Assembly (NCBI GenBank): GCA_050729835.1
Contig: JBOHLS010000015.1
Location: 6,583 to 70,582 of the forward strand
Direction: 5' to 3'
DNA from: REEB95 sp050729835
GTDB taxonomy: Bacteria; Pseudomonadota; Alphaproteobacteria; ATCC43930; CGMCC-115725
Length of the DNA: 64,000 bases
The position numbers and the translations under genes are program-made. Under the pieces are notes generated by a model. It was not told the origin of the DNA. It saw nothing but the letters and a program-made list of their open reading frames with translations, and searched no databases. This document shows positions 1-6,990 of the stretch, in pieces (position 1 is the stretch's first letter; each line of letters starts with the position of its first letter).

Positions 1-522
1 GCCGGCGCCAACCATGTGAGCTACTCCAAGGCGGCGACCGACAGCGGCAGCGCAGATTACGACAAGGCCGACCTGCGCGTTAAAAGCGACCGCTTTCGGC
101 TCAACGATCCATCGATAATCCAGGGCCGCGACGAATTTGGCGACGGCATCACGCTGCAGATCCTGGCGCTGTTCCCGTGCTTCATCTCGCAGCAAATCCA
201 GAACAGCCTGTGCGTGCGTCAGCTCGTGCCGCGCGGCCGGACCGAGACCGAGCTGCTGTGGACCTATTACGGTTTCGCCGACGACGATGCCGATCTGCGC
301 GAGCTGCGGCTCAAGCAGGCGAACCTCGTCGGTCCGGGCGGTTACATCTCGATGGAGGACGGCGCCATCGGCGGCTTCGTCCAGCGCGGCATCGCCGGCG
401 CCGGCCGTGACAGCGAAGTCATCGAGATGGGCGGCCGCGAATGGCGCTCCCAAGAAACCCGCGCGACGGAATCACCGTTGCGCGGCTTCTGGAAAACCTA
501 CCGCGAGCACATGCAGATCTGA
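1..522 (+). CDS. Ring-hydroxylating dioxygenase, large (alpha) subunit, C-terminal part
   Basis: The reading frame is open from the first base, so this is the 3' end of a gene that begins outside the window; about 173 residues are present. The visible part resembles the catalytic domain of Rieske non-haem iron oxygenases of the anthranilate/salicylate type: it has the hydrophobic core around ILALFPCF, the stretch TELLWTYYGF, and a tail with SMEDGAIGGFVQRGI as in aromatic-ring dioxygenases. The Rieske centre and iron ligands would lie upstream and cannot be checked. The small-subunit gene follows at 660, with a repeat element in the gap. The substrate is unknown; aromatic acid hydroxylation is the family expectation. 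Confidence 0.8.
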   Translation, partial: AGANHVSYSKAATDSGSADYDKADLRVKSDRFRLNDPSIIQGRDEFGDGITLQILALFPCFISQQIQNSLCVRQLVPRGRTETELLWTYYGFADDDADLRELRLKQANLVGPGGYISMEDGAIGGFVQRGIAGAGRDSEVIEMGGREWRSQETRATESPLRGFWKTYREHMQI

Positions 523-546
523 GCCATTGTGATGACGGAGCCTGCA

Positions 547-643
547 CCCCCTCACCCTTCCCTCTCCCCCTTTCAGGGGGAGAGGGCTGCTTTGGGTTGG
601 CCGAGCCAGTCGGCGAGCCTTACCCAAGGCTGGGTGAGGGGGA
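547..643. repeat. Family A intergenic palindromic repeat, copy 1
   Basis: It starts with a pyrimidine-rich CCCCCTCACCCTTCCC block, continues with a complementary AGGGGGAGAGGG arm, and closes with a TTGGG...CCCAAGGCTGGGTGAGGGG arm, so the transcript can fold into a long branched hairpin. Related copies lie at 1157, 9717 and 33294. This copy sits inside the dioxygenase operon, between the alpha stop and the beta start. Confidence 0.75.
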
Positions 644-659
644 TGTTCCTCTGACTCGC

Positions 660-1133
660 ATGGACGAGATCGCGATCCACTTCGTCGTCGAGCGGCTGCT
701 GGCGCGCTACGTCGCTTGCATCGACGACGACCGGCTCGAGGAATGGCCGGCGTTCTTCGCCGAGCGCTGCCGCTATCAAATCATTTCCAACGAGAATTAC
801 AGCCGCAACCTGCCGATCGGCGTTTTTGTCGCCACGTCGCAAGGCATGCTCAAGGACCGCGTCGCCGCGCTGCGCGAAGCCAACATCTACGAAGCGCAGC
901 GTTATCGGCATCTCGTTTCGTCGATTCTGATCCTGAAGAATGACAAGGGCATCGTGCGCGCGCAATCGAACTATCACGTCGTCCGCATCATGCAGGATGG
1001 CGCGACCACGCTGTTCAGCACCGGCCGCTATCTCGACCGGATCAACCTCAACGGCGCGATGCCGGTGTTCGAGGAGAAGATCGTCGTTTGCGACAGCCGC
1101 CGCATCGATACGCTGCTGGCGATTCCGCTGTAG
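660..1133 (+). CDS. Ring-hydroxylating dioxygenase, small (beta) subunit
   Basis: This encodes 157 residues, typical for the SnoaL-like/NTF2-fold beta subunit that packs against the catalytic alpha subunit in hexameric dioxygenases. Seen: an N-terminal helix with VVERLLARYVACIDDDRLEEWPAFF, then the RYQIISNENY strand and C-terminal SNYHVVRIMQDG and LFSTGRYLDRI strands. I chose the ATG at 660 because it begins the conserved domain; an upstream extension to 441 would read through the end of the alpha gene and the repeat. The ribosome-binding site is weak (a GA-rich run about 12 bp upstream). The role is structural, possibly affecting substrate range. The subunit pair suggests anthranilate- or salicylate-type oxygenases. 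Confidence 0.85.
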   Translation: MDEIAIHFVVERLLARYVACIDDDRLEEWPAFFAERCRYQIISNENYSRNLPIGVFVATSQGMLKDRVAALREANIYEAQRYRHLVSSILILKNDKGIVRAQSNYHVVRIMQDGATTLFSTGRYLDRINLNGAMPVFEEKIVVCDSRRIDTLLAIPL

Positions 1134-1156
1134 CGCACGGTTCGAGACCCAGAACC

Positions 1157-1224
1157 ACCCCCTCACCCTTCCCTCTCCCCCCTTGCAGGGGGAGGGGTTA
1201 CTGCTATCTCCGATATGAGCCGCA
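1157..1224. repeat. Family A intergenic repeat, partial copy 2
   Basis: It begins with the same CCCTCACCCTTCCCTCTCCCC block and GGGGGAGGGG arm as the copy at 547. It then runs into a tail ending ATGAGCCGCAT, whose reverse complement is found at the start of the copy at 9717. It lies 24 bp after the beta-subunit stop and may act as a processing or termination hairpin. The following DNA, 1225-1400, shows no gene. Confidence 0.65.
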
Positions 1225-1400
1225 TCCGCCGGGGAGCAAATGTCTCTCCCGCGATTTGAGGGGGATAAACTAACTGGCACACGCTTGAACAGTTTTGACA
1301 ACGCCGTCCAAGGCCGCACTCCGTGTCTCGACCACCAAAATTCTCGGTCGCAGCGCTCGATCGACCAGCGAAACAGTCGACAGGGGACGTATGTGCAGAC

Positions 1401-1754
1401 TTAAGGTTTTTCGGCGCGCTTTCCGAGTGCGGATGCTAAGGGCTGATGATCCATGATATTTGTTGTTAATATTATCGCGTCGTTCGGTGCAAAAAACGCG
1501 AACACCGCGTCACCAAAATTTCTGCAGTGTTCTCGCGTTAATGGCCTTTTCGGAGTCCGTGCGAGACTCCGTAGCGCTTGATAACGTCTTTTATTTTCTG
1601 ACTTCGTTTTTGCAATCTCTTCCACAACTTTTTTCAGGGCCTCAACATCTCCAAGCCGCGTCCGAAAACGAGGTCCCATACAACATGACTCTTCAAGTGT
1701 GCAGTCCAATGGCTTGTCGTCGATAAGACCACCCCTCTCTTCAGAAAGAGATGG
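1401..1754 (-). pseudogene. PIN-like nuclease gene, 5'-truncated by IS3 remnant
   Basis: This minus-strand frame is open from the IS border at about 1754 to a stop at 1401. The best start within it is a TTG at 1709 (102 residues), but the frame continues upstream with protein-like sequence until it enters the element, so the real N-terminus seems lost. The end of the protein has an acidic, hydrophobic GDAVFAFFAPNDAIILTTN stretch followed by DHQPLA, reminiscent of the last catalytic segment of PIN-domain ribonucleases; that assignment is inference from pattern only. A cluster of cysteines (ESCCM) and a Lys/Glu-rich helix precede it. The neighbour beyond the IS fragment is a DNA polymerase gene pointing the other way. 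Otherwise unknown. Confidence 0.4.
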
Positions 1755-2024
1755 TGGGCTGCTGCCGGTTCGGTGGACACCATCTTAAGCTAACATCGCC
1801 TGCCTTTCGAACTCGACCGGGCTGAGATAGCCCAAGGTCGAGTGCTGCCGCTTGGGATTATAGAAGCGCTCGATGTAGTCGAACACATCGGCCTTCGCGT
1901 CGTCTCGGGTCCGATAGGTCTTGCACGCGGTTCTCTCGGTCTTCAACGACGAGAAGAAGCTTTCCATGGCAGCATTGTCCCACACGTTGCCGGCGCGGCT
2001 CATGCTGCAGCTGATGCCGTGGTC
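1755..2024 (-). mobile_element. IS3-family element fragment with transposase C-terminus
   Basis: The minus-strand frame ending at 1785 encodes the last ~80 residues of an IS3-type orfB integrase: DHGISCSMSRAGNVWDN, then the catalytic-region SLKTER, and the terminal FYNPKRQHSTLGYLSP signature. Homology-like sequence stops abruptly at the DHG residues near 2024, where the polymerase gene begins, so about three quarters of the element is missing. Past the stop, a TGGGCTGCTGCC...GGTGGACACC stretch at 1755-1781 looks like the element's terminal inverted repeat. The fragment is inactive. It separates two divergently oriented genes that both seem to lack their original 5' ends. Confidence 0.8.
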
Positions 2025-4983
2025 GGGTCGCAAGGACAAGCATAAGAGGACCGATCGTTCGGCTTCTTCCGACGGCCAGCGCATTTCGCCACGAGACTGG
2101 GTTCTGGTTTTCGACTGCGAGACCCGAACCACACCGGATCAGACTCTCCGCTTCGGGGCTTACCAAATTCGCCATCGCGGGCGGCTCCTAGAACGAGGCG
2201 TGTTCTACAATCCGGCGCTCGACAACCATGAGCTGGACATTCTTCGAGAGGAAATCGCCCGGCAGCAGCCGAGCAGCGACGGTGAGCGAATCCGGCTGCT
2301 GACCCGCGATGAGTTCGCAGAACACGTATTTTTCGCGAAGGGTCTTATGGTCGGGGCACAGATCATCGGCTTCAATTTGCCGTTCGATTTGTCGCGACTG
2401 GCGATCGGCCACGTCAATGCCCGACGCGACATGAAACCCGGGTTTGGCTTCACCTTGCTGAATAGCACGGAATGGCCACGCGTAGCCGTAAAGCACCTGT
2501 CGCAACGAGCATCGTTTATCGGCTTTAGGGGTACCCGAGGATCAAATGAGCCCGACCAAGACGAAGAAGACCCATTTAGCGAAGCCACAGACCGTGATCC
2601 GGATCGCGGCTACTTCGTCGATGTAAAGACGCTGGCGGCGACGCTGACCAGCGAATCGCATTCGCTGGAGAGTCTGTCAAAGCTCCTCAAGGTCGACACG
2701 CCGAAAGAACCCTCTGACGAGCACGGCGAGGTGCTGACGCCGGAATATGTCCGCTATGGCATACGCGACGTGCAGACGACCTGGGAATGTTTCGACGCGC
2801 TGACACGACAATTCAACCCGCTCCGCCTCACCGGGACCGGTCCATACGATCTCTATAGCGAGGCAAGTCTCGGCAAGGCCTATCTGAGGACGATGGGCGT
2901 CAAGCCCTGGAAGGAGGTGCAGCCCGAGTTTTCGGCCCAAATCACCGGCCAGATCATGAGCACGTACTTCGGCGGGCGGTCCGAGGTTCATATTCGGCGG
3001 CAGATTGTCGACGTCATCCACTCGGATTTTCTCTCCATGTATCCGACCGTTCGCACGCTCATGGGCCTGTGGAACTTCGTGTGCGCGACGGGCATCGATC
3101 ATGTAGACGATACGGACAACATCCGCCAATTGGTCGAAAGCTGTACGCCGGACTCCCTGCGCGAACAGAGCACCTGGCGAGAGCTGACAGCGATTGTTCA
3201 GGTTGTGCCAGACCGCGACATATTTCCCGTGCGGGCACACTACAGCGACGACGAAGCAGACCCGGCGACCATCGGCTTGAATTATCTTTCGGCCGATACG
3301 CCGCTGTGGTTCACCCTCGCCGATGCCCTGGCCTCGAAGATCTTGACGGGGAAGGCACCGAAAATCGTGCGGGCAATCCGCTTTCATCCACTGGCGGCGC
3401 AGGCAGGATTAAATGCAATCACCGTCGCTGGAAAAACCGTCGATCCGGAAACCGATGACTTCTATCGAGCATTGATCGATCACCGCCGGCAAGTGCAAGC
3501 CAAACTGGAAATTGCGCCAGACGCGGACATCGCGCGGCTCAACAGTGATCAGCTGAGCATCAAAATCTTCGCCAATGCCACGAGCTACGGGATTTTCGTG
3601 GAGCTCAATGTTGAGGAATCCGACAAATCGACAGACATGGTCGCCTACGGTGTCCGCGATCACGCATCAGAATTCAGATCGAAGAAGTTCGAAAAACGCG
3701 GCCGGTACTTTCATCCTTTGCTGGCCACGCTGATCACCGGTGGTGCGCGGCTGATGCTCGCCCTCGCCGAACGCCAAGTTCTCAATCAGGGGCTCGTTTG
3801 GGCGTTCTGCGATACGGATAGCATGGCAATTGCAAACTCACCCATGCTCCGGGCCGACGAATTCAAAAACCGCGCCTTGGCCGTGCGGGATTGGTTTGCC
3901 GACCTCAATCCCTACGCCGACAAGGGCTCGATCCTCCAACTGGAAAAGGTCAATTTCCCGGTAGGTCATAAGGGCGATCTCGCTCGGCTGGAGCCGCCGC
4001 AATGCTTCGCCATTTCGGCGAAGCGCTATGTCTTGTTCAATCGCGACGACAGGGGGAAACCGATGATCCGCAAGGCATCGGGGCACGGGCTGGGCCATCT
4101 GTTGGAACCCTTTGACGAACCCGCCGATCTCCGACGCGCGCGCATCAAGCGGATTGGCGTGCCGCTATGGCAGGAAGACCTCTGGCGCGAGATCATCCGG
4201 GCCGCAGAATCGGCCAATCCCGATGAAGTGGCGTTCGACACATTGGCGAATTTCGACGCGCCGGCCGCCAGTCGATATGCAGCGACTACGACTAGTCTGC
4301 TCGCCTGGTTCAAGGCTTACAATGCGGGCAAGCCTTATGCCGATCACGTCAAGCCATTCAATTTCTTGCTGTCCCTGCAAATCAAATCACGAACTCAAAT
4401 GGCCCGCGATGATATGACGGCGCTGCGCGATCCGCTGTGGAGACGCCGAACGCCGAGGCCCGCAGCACCGTATTTCAAGGACCCGAGAAAAGCGGGAGAA
4501 CATGCGTTCGACCGTGAGCGGCCTGATGCGCGAATCCCTGTTTCCTGGCTGAAAACGCACGGGCGAAGCCTCGTTCGATATCACCTGCAATCGGAGAGTA
4601 AATTCCTGGATGGTGAAGATAATCAGTGCGGCACGCTGCGCCGCCGGCACGTCTTTGCGTTGGCGTTCCAACTCATCGGCAAGGAAGCGGACAATATCGA
4701 AGAACGAGAATCGATCGGCGGCGACGAAAACGATGCGATTGAGCATCCGTTGGCCGAAAACGACAAGTCCAAGCTGCGGATGTTCGTGCTAGCGACGCAG
4801 AAGAAATGCGGGATAAGCGATCGTGACCTCTGCAAGAGGGCGAGGGTTTCGCATCACACGATCAGGATGCTTCGTATGGGTCAGCCTATGTCAGATCGCT
4901 CACTTTCGAAGCTGGTTCGAGCCATTGAACCTATGCGGAAGTTGTCGTTCGACGCGACGACCCGCGGAGCTTCACCTTCTTGA
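2014..4983 (+). CDS. Family B DNA polymerase-like protein with exonuclease motifs and C-terminal HTH
   Basis: From the ATG at 2014 the protein has 989 residues. All six diagnostic motifs of proofreading family B polymerases can be read in order. Exo I is FDCET (D34, E36), Exo II is GFNLPFD (N121, D125) and Exo III is YGIRD (Y248, D252). Pol motif A is DFLSMYP (D338), motif B is KIFANATSYG (K517, Y525) and motif C is CDTDS (D600, D602). The last ~60 residues hold a predicted helix-turn-helix (DLCKRARVSHHTIRMLRMG). The activity should be DNA synthesis with 3'-5' proofreading. The start is uncertain: DNA before ~2024 is antisense IS3 sequence, there is no clear ribosome-binding site, and in-frame alternatives lie at 1921 and 2002. 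Bacterial chromosomes rarely carry such genes outside PolII, phages or mobile elements. Base composition is less GC-rich than the backbone. Confidence 0.8.
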   Translation: MPWSGRKDKHKRTDRSASSDGQRISPRDWVLVFDCETRTTPDQTLRFGAYQIRHRGRLLERGVFYNPALDNHELDILREEIARQQPSSDGERIRLLTRDEFAEHVFFAKGLMVGAQIIGFNLPFDLSRLAIGHVNARRDMKPGFGFTLLNSTEWPRVAVKHLSQRASFIGFRGTRGSNEPDQDEEDPFSEATDRDPDRGYFVDVKTLAATLTSESHSLESLSKLLKVDTPKEPSDEHGEVLTPEYVRYGIRDVQTTWECFDALTRQFNPLRLTGTGPYDLYSEASLGKAYLRTMGVKPWKEVQPEFSAQITGQIMSTYFGGRSEVHIRRQIVDVIHSDFLSMYPTVRTLMGLWNFVCATGIDHVDDTDNIRQLVESCTPDSLREQSTWRELTAIVQVVPDRDIFPVRAHYSDDEADPATIGLNYLSADTPLWFTLADALASKILTGKAPKIVRAIRFHPLAAQAGLNAITVAGKTVDPETDDFYRALIDHRRQVQAKLEIAPDADIARLNSDQLSIKIFANATSYGIFVELNVEESDKSTDMVAYGVRDHASEFRSKKFEKRGRYFHPLLATLITGGARLMLALAERQVLNQGLVWAFCDTDSMAIANSPMLRADEFKNRALAVRDWFADLNPYADKGSILQLEKVNFPVGHKGDLARLEPPQCFAISAKRYVLFNRDDRGKPMIRKASGHGLGHLLEPFDEPADLRRARIKRIGVPLWQEDLWREIIRAAESANPDEVAFDTLANFDAPAASRYAATTTSLLAWFKAYNAGKPYADHVKPFNFLLSLQIKSRTQMARDDMTALRDPLWRRRTPRPAAPYFKDPRKAGEHAFDRERPDARIPVSWLKTHGRSLVRYHLQSESKFLDGEDNQCGTLRRRHVFALAFQLIGKEADNIEERESIGGDENDAIEHPLAENDKSKLRMFVLATQKKCGISDRDLCKRARVSHHTIRMLRMGQPMSDRSLSKLVRAIEPMRKLSFDATTRGASPS

Positions 4984-5180
4984 TCTCGTGATGCAGCGTG
5001 GCCGAGGTTCGCTTCCGTCTGGACCCGAAATGACTCACGCTCATAGCACATTGGTGCGATACTCGCTCTATCGTCAGCCCTGCCTTTCGAGCGCTGACGG
5101 CTGAGAGATACGCGCCCACCCTCGTAACAAAATGCTCGCGGACGCTCCCGCCTGAACCGACCAACGGCCGGGAGGTTCCG

Positions 5181-6095
5181 ATGAGCGTACAAGGCCATGC
5201 GGCGTTCAAATACGTAACCGGCACACAGCTCGGTTCCTCGTCGGGCCGCGGCTGGACGAATCTGCTCGCCGAGCACTGGAGTCACCAAGCCGGCGAGCTT
5301 CCCTCGGTCCTTCCTCAAGATACCGAACTTGCGGTGTTGCTGAGTGGTCGTACGCTGGTTGACCGGCAGGGAGCCGGGTTGCGACAAAGCACCTTTGGCC
5401 GGCGCGGAACCGCTTGGCTCTGTCCGTCAGGAATACGCGAGGAGTTCATCCATTTCCGGCAGCCGCTCGACAATTGTCTGCACATCTTCCTTCCTGGAAA
5501 GCCGTTTGCCGATGCCATGTTGCAGGATCTTGACGTCGATCCCGCGCGAACGAAACTTCGTTATGAAGCGATCAGCTACGATCCCTTTATCGAGCAGATC
5601 GCCTTAGCGGTCAGCCGAGAGTTGAGTGCTGAGACTTCTGCCGGCCGATTGCTCGTAGAGTCGCTGGGTCACGCGCTTTCGGCATATCTCGTTCATCACT
5701 ACCCTCAAGTGCCTCTGGGCGCAAAGGCCCTCGGCCCTTCCGGCAGGCCGATCGACGACCGGCGTATGTCGCGTGTCATGGAATTCATCGATGCGCGCAT
5801 CGAGGAACAATTCACCGTCGCCGACCTTGCGGCAGTGGCATGCATGAGTCCGGCGCATTTTGCGCGGTCGTTCAAGATGACAGTTGGCTGGAGCCCTCAC
5901 CAATTCGTGAGTCGAACACGGCTCGAACTGGCAAAGCGGATGTTGGCCGACCGCCACCGGTCGTTATCGGATATCGCGCTGGCTACGGGCTTTTCTTCGC
6001 AATCGAATTTCTCACGGGCATTTCGGGACGCCACCGGCACCACACCGGGCAACTACCGGACGAGCCAAATCGGGTCTCGGCCCGCCAAAACCTGA
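5181..6095 (+). CDS. AraC-family transcriptional regulator
   Basis: The product has 304 residues. The first ~185 form an effector-binding region of the type found in AraC regulators with a cupin-like N-terminus (GRRGTAWLCPSG around residue 75). Residues ~200-300 hold the double helix-turn-helix: TVADLAAVACMSPAHFARSFK as the first and SLSDIALATGFSSQSNFSRAF as the second, followed by the usual FRDATGTTPGNYR signature. A GGGAGG ribosome-binding site lies 7 bp before the ATG. It precedes a set of co-oriented genes (peptide, epoxide hydrolase, SDR, Ohr), and the duplicated leaders in front of two of them are natural candidates for its operators. Its effector is unknown. Confidence 0.9.
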   Translation: MSVQGHAAFKYVTGTQLGSSSGRGWTNLLAEHWSHQAGELPSVLPQDTELAVLLSGRTLVDRQGAGLRQSTFGRRGTAWLCPSGIREEFIHFRQPLDNCLHIFLPGKPFADAMLQDLDVDPARTKLRYEAISYDPFIEQIALAVSRELSAETSAGRLLVESLGHALSAYLVHHYPQVPLGAKALGPSGRPIDDRRMSRVMEFIDARIEEQFTVADLAAVACMSPAHFARSFKMTVGWSPHQFVSRTRLELAKRMLADRHRSLSDIALATGFSSQSNFSRAFRDATGTTPGNYRTSQIGSRPAKT

Positions 6096-6120
6096 TGAAA
6101 ATCGGTACGTGATCGGCGCA

Positions 6121-6253
6121 ACGGCCTCTCAGGCGGCGTCCTTTTGAGCCGTTGCGGGCGGCGGTTGTCAGTTTCTGAATAAAAACGAGCAGTCCTTCAA
6201 AAGCGCAGACGCAAGCGTCGGCGTAGGGTCGTCATCGTGAATGACCCATTCAC
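6121..6253 (+). promoter_or_regulatory. Duplicated leader/promoter region, copy 1
   Basis: Bases 6121-6250 match 6821-6950 at 115 of 130 positions by hand count, without a gap, so the copies are exactly 700 bp apart. The best conserved part is GTCAGTTTCTGAATAAAAAC and the following AGCAGTCCTT (6167-6198). Copy 1 precedes the secreted-peptide gene (start 6301). Conservation upstream of two unrelated genes suggests shared regulatory DNA, perhaps bound by the AraC protein encoded just upstream. Confidence 0.6.
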
Positions 6254-6300
6254 CGAAGGTTGCCAATCCGGCGAACCTATCGAATCGAAGGAGAAGTCTC

Positions 6301-6483
6301 ATGCGTGTCCTTACTGTCCTCCACCCGTTGGTTGTTATCGTCGCGCTTTCCGCTCCGCTGGCTCAGGCCGCGCTGGCCGGCCAAACGCAGCAGGCGTTGG
6401 TGCATCAAAATTCGGTCACCTCGTCGTTCTCGAACGACGGCCCCTACAGCGATCAGCTCCTGGCGCCCGCCGTCGGCGACTAA
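6301..6483 (+). CDS. Small secreted peptide, function unknown
   Basis: The product has 60 residues. An AAGGAG ribosome-binding site 8 bp before the ATG at 6301 decides this start over an in-frame ATG at 6241. The first ~27 residues are a clear Sec signal peptide (VLHPLVVIVALSAPLAQAALA), leaving a mature peptide of about 33 residues rich in Gln, Ser, Asn and Asp with no cysteine. Its leader DNA is the first copy of the 700-bp-spaced duplication, so it is probably co-regulated with the epoxide hydrolase. A GC hairpin follows at 6510. I do not recognise a family. It could be a small exported stress peptide, but nothing in the sequence proves a role. Confidence 0.6.
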   Translation: MRVLTVLHPLVVIVALSAPLAQAALAGQTQQALVHQNSVTSSFSNDGPYSDQLLAPAVGD

Positions 6484-6509
6484 CAAAACGCAGCGTACGC
6501 TACCGTTAA

Positions 6510-6531
6510 GCCGCCGCCTCCGGGCGGTGGC
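6510..6531 (+). terminator. GC-rich hairpin after the peptide gene
   Basis: The arms GCCGCCGCC and GGCGGTGGC pair over nine positions (one G-T) around a TCCG loop, 26 bp after the stop at 6483. No T-run follows, so intrinsic termination is uncertain; a 3' end processing or attenuation hairpin is possible. Confidence 0.5.
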
Positions 6532-6820
6532 TTGACGCGTTCGGGTTCACATCAGTCGAGAGAAGTTAGGTCTCCGAAGTCAATCGGCAGGCTGGTTGCC
6601 GAATTCCTTCATCAGCCACGCACCCGCATCCAGTTGCTCGCCTCGTCGGGCGGCACGCCTGGAGCACGCAGCTCCAGATGCCCGAAGTTCATTGGAGCCC
6701 TGCCGAACGCCGGCGCCGCAGTGGGTCCGGGTGGTGGGCTCGGCATCGATTGGTTGGTTCATTAAATCCTTGGCGAGAACGCCTTCATCGCCTGTCTGAG
6801 AAAAGACCTCCAGTCTCGGC
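6532..6820. other. Gene-free stretch between peptide hairpin and second leader copy
   Basis: No coding frame here has a ribosome-binding site or recognisable protein motifs. A minus-strand frame (6580-6822) could be a decayed gene end but has no family features. Together with the two leader copies it suggests that a segment was duplicated and one intervening gene then decayed. Confidence 0.4.
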
Positions 6821-6953
6821 ACGGCCTTTCAGGCAGCGTCCGGTTGAGCCGTTACGGGCGGCGATTGTCAGTTTCTGAATAAAAACGAGCAGTCCTTGAA
6901 AAGCGCGGACAGGGCCGTCGGCGTACGGTCGTCATCGTGAATGATCCATTTAC
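6821..6953 (+). promoter_or_regulatory. Duplicated leader/promoter region, copy 2
   Basis: This is the second copy of the leader at 6121. The main differences are five changes at 6911-6916. It ends 38 bp before the start of the epoxide hydrolase gene and keeps the AT-rich GAATAAAAACGAGCAGTCC block intact (6876-6894). Confidence 0.6.
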
Positions 6954-6990
6954 CCACGGCCAAGCCTCATTTCTGCCAAGGAGAACGATC

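Noticed and set aside
441..659. N-terminal extension of the dioxygenase beta subunit
   Set aside because: It would be translated from the end of the alpha gene and through the palindromic repeat, and no beta subunit has such an extension.
6580..6822. An 80-codon minus-strand frame between the two leader copies
   Set aside because: No ribosome-binding site, no recognisable motif; at most a decayed gene end.
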